Shown one piece after another: positions 10,768-23,403 of a stretch of 64,000 nt of DNA. Source of the stretch: Monomorium pharaonis (taxonomy: Eukaryota; Arthropoda; Insecta; Hymenoptera; Formicidae). The translations under genes and the position numbers were made by a program. The stretch is from positions 3,035,914 to 3,099,913 of the forward strand of contig NC_050468.1 of the NCBI RefSeq assembly GCF_013373865.1, read 5' to 3'. The notes below the pieces were generated by a model that saw only the letters and a list, made by a program, of their open reading frames with translations, searched no databases and was not told where the DNA came from. Each line of letters opens with the position of its first letter. The stretch's first letter is position 1.

Positions 10768-11300
10768 GTGTTTTTGGTTCGTAAATATTAGATCGGTTAT
10801 CTGAAATATACGATAGGCTTTCTATATTTCTGTATCGTATTTTTCATATGGTTACCTATCGTTTTTAATCAATTTCTATCGTCATTTTTTATATAAATTA
10901 ATCGTGTTCTATCGTGTTTTTGGTTCGTAAATATTAGATCGGTTATCTGAAATATACGATAGACTTTCTATATTTCTGTATCGTATTTTTCATATAGTTA
11001 CCTAATGGTTTTAATCAATTTCTATCGTCATGTTTTATATAAATTAATCGTATTCTATCGTGTTTTTGATTCGTAAATATTAGATTGGTTATCTGAAATA
11101 TACGATAGGCTTTCTATATTTCTGTATCGTATTTTTCATATAGACTACCTATCGTTTTTAATTAATTTCTATCGTCATGTTTTATATAAATTAATTGTAT
11201 TCGATCGTGTTTTTGGTTCGCAAATATTAGATTGCTTATCTGAAACTTATGATAGACTTTTTATCTTTCTGTATCGTATTTTTCGTATAGATTACCTATC
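10768..11300 (+). repeat. 146-bp tandem repeat, ~3.7 copies
   Basis: The block gtgtttttggttcgtaaata starts at 10768, 10914, 11060 and 11207, giving a period of 146-147 bp. Each unit contains several short cgatag/atcgt motifs. Confidence 0.9.
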
Positions 11301-11853
11301 GTAAATCTAGTTAAAAAAATGTAAACGTTTTACTTTTCTTGTACAAAATCGTTTACTCAATTAAAATGAATAAATTATAAAAGTAATGTGGCAGTCGTCT
11401 TGCACATCGTCCTCTCGTAGCAAAAGAAACTGATTATTGCTTGTCTTAATCGTATTGCGAGTGGTCTTTATATAGCGGGTCGGCTGCATTTGACTCACGA
11501 GAGAGTAATCGTCTACCAGCCTATCGGAGGCGCCGCGTACTAACTAAAAAGTTGGATAGAAAATGATAGAAACATATAGAAATTTGATAGAAAATTTATA
11601 AAATTCTATCGTTCTTTATCGTATCTCAAATATAAACGATTCGTATAAACGATTAAAACTTTATCTGAATATGGATACTTTCCTATATGATCTTACTTAA
11701 TTATCTTACTGAATAGAAAAATTACGATTTAAAGTCTATACAAATAAATCTGAAATTGTCCCTATATGTTTCTATCAAATATATGTTATGGAACAATAAT
11801 CGTTTTCTATCGTTGTCTTTATAATAAGAGATATTTCAAGGAGGAACAATTAT

Positions 11854-12602
11854 CACAGGCACACAAAAAAAGTGATCCGCCGGACCAGACTAGTCAATCC
11901 TTATGTATTTTAACTCGCTGAATCCGAATTCAAGGTCAGAATTGCAAAGTTAGCTCGCATTTTCTAACCTCAAAAAAATTTTTTTTTAATGTTGGTCTGG
12001 CGGACCAGATTATATAATCAGTCAATCCTTATGTATTTTGACCCGCTGAATCCAAATCCAAGGTCAGAATTACTAAATTTGCTCATTTTTTCTAACCTCA
12101 AAAAAACTTTTTTTTAATGTTGGTCCGGCGGACCAAAGTAGTCTATCCTTATGTATTTTGATCCGCTGAATCCAAATCCAAGGTCAGAATTATTAAATTT
12201 GCTCATTTTTTCTACCCTTAAAAAAAATTTTTTTTAATGTTGGTCCGGCAAACCAGAGTAGTCTATCCTTATGTATTTTGACCCGCTAAATCGAAATTCA
12301 AGGTCAGAATTGCTGAATTGGCTTATTTTTTTCTAACCTCAAAAAAACACCTTGTAAAAGCAGCTTGGATCTTAAATGTATAATTTGGAACGTGCAAGCT
12401 TGCGTAAGCACATTATCCGGGGAAAATTCAATACTTATAACATGTCTGAGCTTCTGTGAATGAATAGCGTAGAAAATTCACTCCCTTTTCCTATTATATT
12501 TAACTCTTTTATTCTGACCTTGGATTTGGATTCAGCGGGTCAAAATACATAAGAATTGACTAGTCTAGTCCGCCGGACCAACCTTTTTTTTGTGTGTCTG
12601 TG
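11854..12602 (-). mobile_element. Deletion derivative of the 46.9-49.3 kb transposon
   Basis: The termini CACAGGCACACAAAAAAA and its complement are the same as those of the 46875-49346 element. The left part has four ~125-bp subterminal repeats (ggtccggcggacca, tccttatgtatttt); the right part has one inverted copy. The central 12355-12520 segment is the reverse complement of 48690-48850, including the last codons of that element's ORF. It is therefore an internally deleted, non-autonomous copy in opposite orientation. A clean target duplication is not visible. Confidence 0.85.
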
Positions 12603-12829
12603 TTATTTTATAATTCTGCCGGACAGAACATTCTGTTGTTCTTTATGGTATCCGAATTAAACGATTAAGACTTTATCTGAATATGGATACTTTCCTATAT
12701 TATTTTATCTGGTTATCTTATTGATTAAAAAAATTACGACTTAAAGTCTATATAAATTATTCAGATAATTCTATATTCAGATAAAGTTTTAATCGTTTGA
12801 TTCAGACACGATAAAGAATGATAAAATGT

Positions 12830-14085
12830 TATGTTCAGCAAAATTGCGAAATAATTTTTCCCTGTTTAAAATATCTCCAATTATATAGACAATGATAGAA
12901 AACTATTATAGTATATAACATATTTTTAATAAAAACGTATAGGGACAATTTCAGATTAATTTATATAGACTTTACGTCATAATTTTTATATTCAGTAAGA
13001 TAGCCATATAAATTGTATAGGAAAATACTCATATTCAGATAAAGATTTAATCGTTTAATTTAGATACGATAAAATACGATAGAACTTTATGTCCGCCGAA
13101 ATGGTAATATATTTGATAGAAACATATAAGAACAATTTCAGATTAATTCATATAGAGTTTTATAGACCTTGAATCGTAAATTTCATATTTAGTACAATAA
13201 GTAGATAAGATCATATAAAAAAATAATCGTATTCAGATAAAGTTTTAATCGTTTATTTCAGATACGATAAGAAACGATAGAACTTTATGTCCGCCAAAAT
13301 TGGAATACATCTGATAGAAACGTATAAGAACAATTTCAGATTAATTCATATAGAGTCTTATAGACCTTGAATCGTAAATTTCATATTCAAAACGATAAGT
13401 AGATAGGATCATATATAAAAATAGTCGTATTCAGATAAAGTTTTAATCGTTTATTTCAGATACGATAAGAAACGATAGAACTTTATGTCCGCCAAAATTG
13501 GAATACATCTGATAGAAACGTATAGGAACAATTTCAGATTAATTCATATAGAGTCTTATAGACCTTGAATCGTAAATTTCATATTCAGAACGATAAGTAG
13601 ATACGATCATATATAAAAGTAGTCGTATTCAGATAAAGTTTTAATCGTTTATTTCAGATACGATAAGAAACGATAGAACTTTATGTCCGCCGAAATTGGA
13701 ATATATCTGATAGAAACGTATAGGAACAATTTCAGATTAATTCATATAGAGTCTTATAGACCTTGAATCGTAAATTTCATATTCAGAACGATAAGTAGAT
13801 AGGATCATACATAAAAGTAGTCGTATTCAGATAAAGTTTTAATCGTTTATTTCAGATACGATAAGAAACGATAGAACTTTATGTCCGTCGAAATTGGAAT
13901 ACATCTGATAGAAACGTATAGGAACAATTTCAGATTAATTCATATAGAGTCTTATAGACCTTGAATCGTAAATTTCATATTCAGAACGATAAGTAGATAG
14001 GATCATATATAAAAGTAGTCGTATTCAGATAAAGTTTTAATCGTTTATTTCAGATACGATAAGAAACGATAGAACTTTATAACTT
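12830..14085 (-). repeat. 198-bp tandem satellite, ~6 copies
   Basis: The block ttatgtccgcc recurs at 13087, 13285, 13483, 13681 and 13879, an exact 198-bp period, with diverged units at both edges. Units contain ttaatcgtttatttcagata and aatcgtaaatttcatattca. The regularity indicates recent amplification. Confidence 0.95.
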
Positions 14086-14206
14086 TTCTATCTGGCAGGA
14101 AATCTAGTATCCGATAGAAACGATAGATTCAGATAAAATCATATTAAATTTCTATCAAATTTTTATATGTTTCTATCAGTTTCTATCGTACTTTTTGAAC
14201 AGGGTA

Positions 14207-16235
14207 ATTACTATTTTAATGAAGTTAATAATCTTACCATACATTAAAAACAAATTATTTTTAATTGTAATAATCAAATTATTTATATCGTACTTTTTAG
14301 GTTACCTGCTACAAACTCACGGAACTTGCAACTCGCTCGTGATGTTGATTTGGCTATACCAGACAGCATTGAGTTGTCACGAATCATAATGATATCAGAT
14401 GGCTGTGCTTATTATATATTTCGGTCCTAGAGAAAATTACTCGGATAGCCATTATCGTAAACACCCATGGTCTTACATCATGCCGTACTCAAGCATGATC
14501 TTGTCCTGTACATTTTTACCAAACTTTTTATAATGAAGATCATGTTATGTAACTCCCTTTATAATGAAAATCCGATTCAATGGATCCATATACAGGTTGT
14601 TTTATTTAAGGACCTACATTTCTTAAAGTTACGCCAATGGCATTCTCGATTATTTCGGAATAAAATGAGACCATTTGCATATCATATAATACACAGTCGT
14701 TTGTGGTGCCGTTTACAATGGGTGCCATACTCAAGCGTTATCTTATCCAATACATGTTTTTACAAAACTTTTCATAATGAAGATCATGTTATAAAATTTC
14801 CTCTATAATAAAAATTTGAATCAATTTATCCATATACGGTTGTTTCATTTAAGGACTTACATTTCTTAAAATTACGTCATTCATTTATGAAACATCCTCC
14901 TGTATATAGAAAATCCAAATCCATAGCTACTATCCTCAAAAAATTTGGAATTAAATAAGATCATTTGCAAGTGGTTCGGGCCACAAATGACGGTGTAGTT
15001 CGCCGTCATTCAGATAAACGCATATCCGTTACTAATCTTTATAAAAAAAATTTTGTAAAAACCCTGTTTATGTAAAAAACGAACCCCTATTTTTAATCCA
15101 AAATTTAAAACAATATGAGATCAATTGCATGAGGATCGGACATAAAATAATAAAAATTATCGCGGACATACAGACATACAGACAACTGAACTTATATACA
15201 TAAATTTTTATAAAACCCTATATATGTAAATAACACCTTTTTACATTATTTATTTATTCATTTCCATATACAAGTTGTTTCATAAATGTTTGGCGTAACT
15301 TTTAAAAAATGTAAGTCCTTAAATAAAACATCTTGTATAAGAAAAATCCAATCCCATGGCTGCCTTACTCATTAAGTTTGGAATAAAATGAAACCATTTG
15401 CAAAAGATTCGGGCTAAAAATGACGATGTTGTTCGCGATTATACAGACAAACGTTTATCCGTTACTCAATATATAGATAATTTTTGAAAAACCTTGTATT
15501 TCAAATAACCAAACCTATAGCAGCAATCCTTGTAAAATTTGGAATAAAATAAGATCTTTTGCATTAGAATCGGACCACAAATGACGGAGTAGTTCACGGG
15601 CATACAGTCAATCATTCATACGTATATTTTGGCCTATCATTTTTGAAACACCCTGTTTTTGAAAAATTCGAGACCATAAAAGCCTTCCCCAGAAAAATGA
15701 CAAAGTAATTCGCGGGCATACAGATTTCAATCATTCATAACGTATATTTTGGCCTATCATTTTTGAAACACACTGTATTTGAAACATTCGAACCCATAGT
15801 AGCCATTCCCGGTACAAATGCTAAATTTTGAGACAAATTGCAAGAGGATCGGCCCTCAAATGACGGTGTAATTTGCGGGCAAACAGACTTCAGTCATTTA
15901 TACCTATATTAAAGCCTCTAATTTTTGAAACACCTTGTTTTTAAAAAATTCGAGTCCATAGTAGCCATCCCTGGAAAAATGCTAAATTTTGAGACCAGTT
16001 CCAAGAGGATCGGACCACAAATGACGGAGGAGTTCGCTGGAATACAAACTTTAGTCAAAAAAACGTATATTTTTGCCCATCATTTTTTAAACAACCTGTT
16101 TTTGAAAAATTCGAGCCCCTGGTAGCACTCTCCGGAAAATTTGGTAAATTTTAACACCAGTGGCGTTAAGATCGGACTACAAATGACGAAGCAGTCCGAG
16201 GAGTTACGGACATACATACATCGCGACTTATATAG
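14207..16235 (-). repeat. Dispersed repeat array, right arm of the giant inverted repeat
   Basis: Consecutive ~180-bp units in the opposite orientation to 1560-2870 (atcggaccacaaatgacgga at about 15570 and 16012). The first 440 bp mirror 9600-10043. The outermost tip, acatcgcgacttatatag at 16217, mirrors the tip at about 1565. No gene is supported; the short ORFs are repeat-derived. Confidence 0.8.
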
Positions 16236-16289
16236 ATAGATATACAAAGCAAAATTACAGCACTGAAAAGGACTTACTTACAATGATGT

Positions 16290-16400
16290 GGGCTGTAAAA
16301 CACCCCCTCTCTCTCTCTCCCTTTCTCTCTTTCTCTCTCTCTCCCTCTTCCTCTGTCCCTCTTCTTCTCTTCCTCTCCTTTTTGCCCCCCCCCCTCTCGC
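16290..16400. repeat. Pyrimidine-rich low-complexity tract
   Basis: Impure (TC)n followed by a run of C. Confidence 0.9.
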
Positions 16401-16870
16401 TCTGGTGAGTGCAGCGTGTTGACGTACTTTTCTTCGCTCCGTAATTTTTGAGCTCTTACTGCCGGTTCTTGCCCTTCGGGGTCTTCTTTTTACAGTCACA
16501 CAGTCAAGGGCACACTTTCTTGACACTTTCCTTTTGTAGTGAGTGTCCACTTATTTCTGTTGTAGCTTGTTGTACAAGCTACGGTGATTTTTCTGGCCTG
16601 GACGTACCGATGTAATTTGGAGCACGTCTTCTATCTCGTCATCTCCATTGGCTGTCTCTTTTCTGCGCAAGCGCCGTTTCTTTATGCCTCATCGTGCTGC
16701 CTGGCTGTGCCTTACCTGCCGCGTGTGCTCTGCGTGATCTCTGTGCCTACCGGGTGTCTGGTTTGATTCTTGCTGCGGATTGTGGAGTGCAAATTGAGAC
16801 TGTGTGCCTTCAAGTCTCATACTCATCACGGCCACGCTGGCTTATAGTGTGGCGATTGCTGTGCGTACTC

Positions 16871-17874
16871 ATGTTGGCTGCCTGTGCCAAGTGTAAAAAG
16901 CCGGTTGCGACTGCACTGGTTGAGTGTGAGTGCAAGAGAGTGTTTCACCCTGGTTGTATCAAATCATACTCGATGAGTAGATACGCTGACACTTGCTGTA
17001 AAGCGTTATCCTCATCATTAAAATTACCACTTACACGTGTGGTGGTTGATACGGTGCGGCCCTTCGACTTCGACTCTGCTCATATGGCCACTTCTGCAAT
17101 CTCTGGCACTCATACTCAGTCGCAGTAGCTGACTGATAGTGGAACAAATGAACTGTTACTCCAATTAATCGAACAGATGAAAGTGCGAAATTTTCTGCTT
17201 TTGCCGAGGAACAGCGGCGTACAAATGGTGAATTCAGTAAAAAACTCAACCAATTAAATTATATAGCGCGCAACGTTGATCGTAATAGTCAACGAATAGT
17301 TGAGTTAGAGAAGCAGTGCGCTGCTCTAGCGAATGAGGTTCGTAAATTGAGAGATCATGGTTCTTCTCATGCGGTCGCGCGGGCTCCTGCTGAAAATTCA
17401 CTCATTATTTCTGGCGTCCTAGCTGCAATGGCAATTCCTCCCTCGGCATGTGTTCGCAATGCGTTCGTGGCCCTTGGCATTTCAAATTTATCTTGTCATA
17501 TCCTGGATGTCAGGCCTGTTCGTGGTTCGCAGCGGGAAACAGCGAGTGAGCATCCCTTGCCGGCTAATACTACTAACTCGCATATAGTAACTCTGTCCTT
17601 TCGTGCCGTTCGTGATATAGTTATATCTAAAAAGCGAGCGCGGCGTGTGCTTGCGCAGAGGGAGGTTTGCGGTAATGATTCAGATCGCAACGTATATGTA
17701 AATGAGCTGCTCCCTAAAGAGTTACATGAATTACTGAAACTGACTAAGCGTGTCGCCAAGGACAGATCATACAAATATGTCTGGGTGCGTGGAGGTTGCA
17801 TTAATGTAAGACACTCTAACGGCAAGCCTGTTATACAAGTTAATTCTAAAGCTGATCTTGACAGGCTTGTTTGA
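16871..17874 (+). pseudogene. LINE ORF1: PHD-like finger, coiled coil, FP25K-like domain
   Basis: The plausible start at 16871 opens a cysteine/histidine cluster (CAKCKK, ECECKRVFHPGC, then TCC) with PHD-finger-like spacing, as seen in ORF1 of several CR1/Jockey-group LINEs. A stop at about 17126 and a frame change interrupt it. From about 17190 a heptad-rich stretch (QLNYIARNVDRN, RIVELEKQCAAL) predicts a coiled coil. A C-terminal domain at about 17600-17870 has NVYVNELLP and YKYVWVRGGCINVR, resembling the baculovirus FP25K/L1-ORF1-like fold. ORF1 proteins package LINE RNA into ribonucleoprotein. ORF2 starts 31 bp downstream. Broken by at least one stop and one frameshift. Confidence 0.7.
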
Positions 17875-17904
17875 CATTCCGTTGATCCCTCAACTTCTGT
17901 CCTG

Positions 17905-20670
17905 TTGAATGTCTCGGGTTCAAGAACTGCTCAATTTTATGTGGCTCAATTCAATGCGAACTCCTTGCTTGGACACATTGATCTTATTAGACTAAAATTC
18001 AATTCTAATTATCACCATATAATTTCTGTATCTGAGACTTGGCTTCGCGCGGGTGTTTCTGACGACCTTGTAGCTTTAAACGACTACTTTTTAATTCGTA
18101 ACGATTGTGTTGGACGAAGAGGTGGAGGTGTTGCCTGCTATATTCACAGCTCATTACGGGTTACGGTTATTGCAACTTCTCAGGGATCTGACATCGATGC
18201 TCCTGAGTATCTTATTCGGAGCTACGCTTGCCGAACAGTGAGACTGTACTATTCGCGTCTGTCTATAAGAGGCCCAAGGGTCTTCTCTTAAATGAATTCA
18301 TTGAAACGCTTACTAGTGTCTCCCACTCATATAAGAACATAATTATTGGTGGAGACTTAAATTGCAACCTTCTTTCTACCAACTTTGAGGCTAATCATCT
18401 GAGAAAACTTATGTCAAGCATATCAATGCATATCGTGCACTCAGATGCCACACATCACACAGCCACTACTGACTCGTGGCTTGATGTCATTGTTGTGGAT
18501 GACAGCGAGAAGGTCCTGAGGTTTGTCAGGTCTGAGTCCCCATTTATAGCTGGTCACGATCTCATTGAGCTGTCTCTCTCCTTCGGCATGAACGCAGAAA
18601 TCGAGCATACCATTTTGAGGCGTAATCTTAGAAACATTGGTAGTGATAGGTTAAATGTTTATCTTTTGTCCATCTTTGAGAGTTCTACGTTTTGTGCTTC
18701 CTTCTATGCCATCTTTGATAATGGTTGTAATGGACTTGATGATCCGACTAACGTTACTAGAGTAGATGGACTTTGTGCGGTGCTCTGTGGGGCTCTGCTT
18801 GACGCGTTGGATATACTTGCTCCAAAGCGCGAATTTGTTATCAGGAAGCCCCCTGATAGGAAGCGTTGGCTCACAGACGAACTCAGAACACGTCTTCGTA
18901 CACGTAATCATTTGTATAAGCGGACAAAACGTTCTAATGATCTACTTGCCTATGCCACTTACAGATTATTTCGAAACAGACTTAATGCAGATATTAAACG
19001 TACGAAAAATGAGTTTCAGTTTAACTCTCTTAAAAATATTACCGATCCTGCTAAACTATGGAGAGAGTTGGCTCGTCTAGGTCTAGTAAAGTCAACTTTT
19101 GTTTCTCCTCTGCAATTTTTTACACCTGATCAATTAAACTCGTTTTATGTATCTGTTTCTAATGCTCATTTGCCTTGCTTGAAAACTGATTTCTGCTATC
19201 ACTCGGGTTGTCTGTTCATCTCAATATCCTGAATTTGTTTCCTCCGCTGTATCGCTTAGAGATGTTCTTAAACTTATGTCTGTGAGACCGCTACATTTCT
19301 ATGCGTCAGGTTCTGATGGCATACCTCTACTTCCTACATATCGCTTGGCCTATAATCTCACAATGTCTTACTAATCTATTTAATTACTCACTGAAAATGT
19401 CTTCATTTCCGTCTCAGTGGAAACGTGCTCTTATTCGCCCTCTTTCGAAAATCCGGATATCTCCGTCGGATACAAGACCAATTGCAAACCTACCAGAGCT
19501 TTCTAAAATACTTGAAAGGATTATCGCTGCACAAATCACTGACTATTTAACTGAATACAGTCTCCTCAATCCAAGGCAGTCAGCATATCGACTGGGTCAT
19601 AGTACTCAGTCAGCACTTTTGCGAGTATGTGACGACATTAAGGAGGGTATTGATGGACTCATCACAATCTTGGTCTTCTTTGATTTTAGTAAAGCGTTTT
19701 ATACGATTCCACATTTAGGCTTGCTTGTTAAACTTAAGAGAATTGAATTCTCTGATGCTGTCCTCACATGGATTTTTTCGTATCTGACTGGACGTTCTCA
19801 AGCGGTGATGAGTGATACTGGTGAATTCTCAAATTGGCTGTCTACGTCATCTGGTGTCCCGCAGGGCTCAGTACTTGGTCCACTCTTATTCTCACTTTTT
19901 ATTAATGATATTGGTAATGTGTTACAATATTCGTCTCACATGATGTTGCGGATGATATTCAAATCTATCTCTCCTGCCGATTGACAGATATACATCAAAG
20001 TCTTGAATTAGTGTCGCAGGATGTAAATGCGGTATTCAATTATGCCGAGTCAAATAGTCTTAAATTGAATCCTGCTAAATCAAGTGTGCTTATTTGTGGC
20101 AGTCAAGCTTATATGAGAAGCATTAATCTTAACGCTCTTCCGCCTATTATATGTAGTAAATCATGTGCCTCTGTCTTTTGTGAGTGAGGTTAAGAACTTG
20201 GGTGTTGCTTTCACATCTACTCTTTCTTGGAAGAAACATGTTTTGCAGGTGTCGCAGAGGGTTCATTATGCGCTTCATAGGCTAAAATTTAATAGAAATT
20301 TCTTTTCCACTAATTTAAGAATAGTTAGTAACGACATTGATAATCCCGCTGATTGATTATTGTTGCCTGGTATATCATGACTTGAGCAGAGATTTGAATG
20401 CCAGATTGCAGAGAACTATTAATTGCTGTATACGTTTTATCTTTAATCTTAGACGAGATGAGCGCATTACGCCATATAGACGTCGATTGGGGTGGCTTTC
20501 TGTTAAAAATAAAAGATTATATTTTCTTGGCTGTCAGATGTACTGTTTTCTTACAGTCTCCATCTTATCGGAGCGAGCTTTTCTCTCGATCTGACCCCTC
20601 ATTGAGGAGTTCTGGTCGCCTTGCAGCTTCACCACAGACCTTTCATATACTTTTTAGTAGAACCACCGCG
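17905..20670 (+). pseudogene. LINE ORF2: endonuclease and reverse transcriptase
   Basis: The APE-type endonuclease appears first: FNANSLLGHIDLI and SETWLR in the first frame, then, after a frameshift near 18230, IIGGDLNCNLL, SWLDVIVV and AGHDLIEL. The reverse transcriptase follows: RPIANLPELSKILERI, FFDFSKAF and SGVPQGSVLGPLLFSLFINDI. The catalytic FADD box present in the sister copy (54995-56689) is lost here because a frameshift falls at about 19940. Three or more further frame changes occur between 19980 and 20600. The product would nick target DNA and reverse-transcribe LINE RNA. This copy is dead. Confidence 0.85.
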
Positions 20671-20729
20671 TACACGCACCGGCAGAAATGGTGTCCCGCG
20701 ACGTTCAGCGCGCGGCGATCACCCACACA

Positions 20730-21868
20730 CGCGAAGCGCCGTACGTGTTACTGGGCGCACGGAGGAGCCGGGGAGATGGGAGAGGAGCGAAAAAAGTGGG
20801 GATCGCGCCGGTGTTGCATCCTTCACTAACGTCGCACGTTGAAGAAGGATAGAGCTAAGATGAGTGAGAAGACGTGATACCGACTCGATGGTGTCCCAAT
20901 ATCCGTTTCACTCGCACTCGATACTAATATCGTCTCTCGCTCGCCAATACCGATGCGTCGTGCTTTCCTTTTTCTTTGAGAGGCGGCTATCCGAATGCAC
21001 GAAGCGTCGACATTTATTCTATTAGCATGTCATTCATTACTTTATATTATGTAAAGTGATAAAATTTAATTTAAAAAAACACAAATTTTTATTGAAATAT
21101 TAATTATGTTATACATAGAAAGAAAAAAATTCACGTTTATCCCAATTAATTATTGATTCACTTATGATTGCGTAATAATGCTTCTTTTTCATCCCGTAAC
21201 AAATTTTTGTGTGAAATTATAACCATCGTTACGGATAATTTTCAGACTATAAGAGTTTCTCATCCATTTACAAATTTAGAGTATAAAATTACTTTCTTGT
21301 ATTGTAAGTAAGCTTGCAAAATTGAATTTACAATTAAATGTAAGTGTATAAAAATAGTGATAGTGATAAAAGATTATAAAGTTTTAAACTTATCTTATCA
21401 TTTTGTTTAAATTAAAATATATATTTTGTTAATGTTGCAAGGAAAAGGAACAGGCAACAAACGATAATCAAATATTTAAAATATTGTCTAAATTTATTTA
21501 ATTGAATTGATAAACATATCGCATTATTTCTGTCATGTATTCTGGAATTAGTTTGATAAAATTGTCAGTTTTTGAACAGATATAACTGGGATTTGGTAAG
21601 TTTATGTATTTTTTAACTGAATCGAGTAAATAGCATATAAAATTTAATTATGTTAAATGTTAGATGAACAAAAAATTAACTTACAATCTATCTTACAAAC
21701 TACAATTAACTTACAAACTATCAACATTAAATAAATGTTAAAATAAAATTTTTATTATCTTTTAAAATTATTATTTACATATAATTAAAGTTTCTAATTA
21801 AAAAAAACATTATTAAACAAAACAGTTATCGTATGAGTTATTAAATAAATTTTAATAGTTTTTCATTC
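20730..21868. repeat. Left ~1.14-kb inverted repeat of the Tc1 element
   Basis: Near-identical reverse complement of 23404-24542, with only a few differences seen (for example around 21288 versus 23985). The outermost paired base at 24542 abuts the N gap, so the repeat may extend further left than 20730. The outer 250 bp is GC-rich; the remainder is AT-rich. Confidence 0.9.
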
Positions 21869-22047
21869 CAGCTTATGTGTCTCACTCACACGGTGAACCA
21901 TATGTATCGTTCTTTTTTCTTCTTTTGCTTGTTGTTTTGTTACTAGGAGACCGCATATTTCAAATGTTTGTTACTATTTTTGCTTATTAAATTATTTATC
22001 GTGGTGTCATAGCACTGAGCGGACGTAATTCTGCAATTGTGATAACG

Positions 22048-23079
22048 ATGCCTAAAAACTTGTGTCCGGAGATGCGAGGTCGTATTGTTGGGCAGTGGCA
22101 GACCGGAAGATCAGTAGCTGAAATTGCTGCTGAAATTTCGTGTTCTGTGAAAACTGTCCGACGATGGATACAGCGTTTTACGGATGGCGGTGATCATGCT
22201 TTGCATGATCATCGTCGAAATAATCGGGCTCCCCGAAAGACTCAACCAGAAGAAGTTGAGGCTATCGTTGCCGCAGTTGCTGATCAACCCTTTGGCACCA
22301 TCCAAGAGGTGATCAACGCAACGAACGTCGAAGTATCCGATAGGACCGTCCGGCGACGTCTCAACGAAGCTGGATATCACTGTTACCGTCCAGCCCGCAA
22401 AATTCCGCTGACTCCCTTTCATCGGGAGCAGCGCATCGCGTTTGCTTTGGAAAACCTGGTGACGAGCCATGAGGAATGGGAGGCAACGTTCTTTACGGAT
22501 GAGAAATCTTTCGTATCGTCTGCCGACCGCATACCTCACGTATGGCGACCACGAGATCAACGGTTGCATCCGAACCATGTTGTGCCTCTTTACAGAAGTG
22601 GGAGGATTTCATGCTCATTGTGGGGCTGGATTAATGGCACTACAATCGGAGAGCTGGTGGAGACTCCTCCAAGAATGACCTCTGCAGATTACATTCGCAT
22701 ACTGGAAGATGTTTTTCTTCCATCAGTACGCGCAATTTATTCTGTAGAGGACATGCCAGTTATTCGATTAGTGCAGGATAATTCTGGAGTCCACACTTCG
22801 CGTGAAACGCAGGCATAGTTTCGGAATCATCCGGAGATCAAGTTGGTTAACTGGCCTGCTCGTTCACCAGATCTAAATTTGATCGAAAATGTCTGGGCAC
22901 AAATGGTTCGACGATGGGAACCAAGAAGGGAGAGGACGGTAGCAGCGTTAGTCAATCACGCAAAAGAAATCTGGGAAGAACTTCGGTTCCGACCAGACTT
23001 TCTTGCAAACTTGATTAATTCGATGCCTAATCGACTCAATCAAGTTATTGACCGGTCTGGATACTGGACGGATTATTAA
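22048..23079 (+). pseudogene. Tc1-like transposase with one in-frame stop
   Basis: The ATG at 22048 opens 343 codons, a normal Tc1/mariner size. Residues 1-110 form paired helix-turn-helix domains (SVAEIAAEISCSVKTVRRW and VSDRTVRRRLNEAGY). The catalytic triad is visible as FFTDEK (D151), VQDNSGVH (D244) and SPDLNLIENVW (E280), with 35 residues between the last two (DD35E). The only lesion I see is TAG at 22816-22818 (codon 257), at a position where relatives usually have Trp; the frame continues to 23079. The enzyme would excise and reinsert the element by binding its terminal repeats. It is centred between the two long inverted repeats. The interrupted frame argues that this copy is inactive unless the stop is read through. 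Confidence 0.9.
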
Positions 23080-23403
23080 TGCTTCCGCAGCTAACACCAC
23101 AATCGGTCCTTTTCAGGGCCAATAAAATTTTCACATCGCAAATAGAGACGGCTGTCTCACGTGTTAGAAAGCCGGCTGGTCGGCATTTTCCGGCCAGTAG
23201 GCTGGTTAAAACATCGACGAGAGATTATTTACTAATAGTCTCTCGTCGGTGGTAAAAGTAACACGTTAATTGTAATTTCATTACAAGTAACACAATTATG
23301 TTTTAATTTATTATTAGTATATTTTTATATTTAATTGTAACTTTAATTCTACAAATTTTATTAGTAACAAGAAATATTAATTTTATATTGCAAATTTGGA
23401 AGC

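Larger units (their letters stand above)
10711..14206. mobile_element. TIR element with internal satellite arrays
   Basis: The left terminus ccttgctcaaaaaatccgat matches the inverted right terminus (ccctgttcaaaaagtacgat read from 14206 leftward). The interior holds a 146-bp tandem array at the left, a 198-bp array at the right, and a unique AT-poorer core at about 11390-11550. Another MITE (11854-12602) is inserted in it. No transposase frame survives, so the superfamily is unknown. Confidence 0.6.
16400..20670 (+). mobile_element. Degenerate non-LTR retrotransposon (Jockey/CR1-like)
   Basis: A LINE with a 5' UTR (about 16400-16870), an ORF1 with PHD-like and RNA-binding-like domains, and an ORF2 with APE-type endonuclease and reverse transcriptase. 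Protein-level similarity to the LINE at 54750-56698 is strong, so they are two copies of one family. Several frameshifts inactivate it. Homology to the sister copy stops at about 20670, before the end of ORF2, where GC-rich sequence of the next element begins. Confidence 0.85.

Noticed and set aside
12830..14085. Tandem 198-bp array as a coding repeat
   Set aside because: All frames contain stops; the period is a multiple of 3 but no open frame crosses units.
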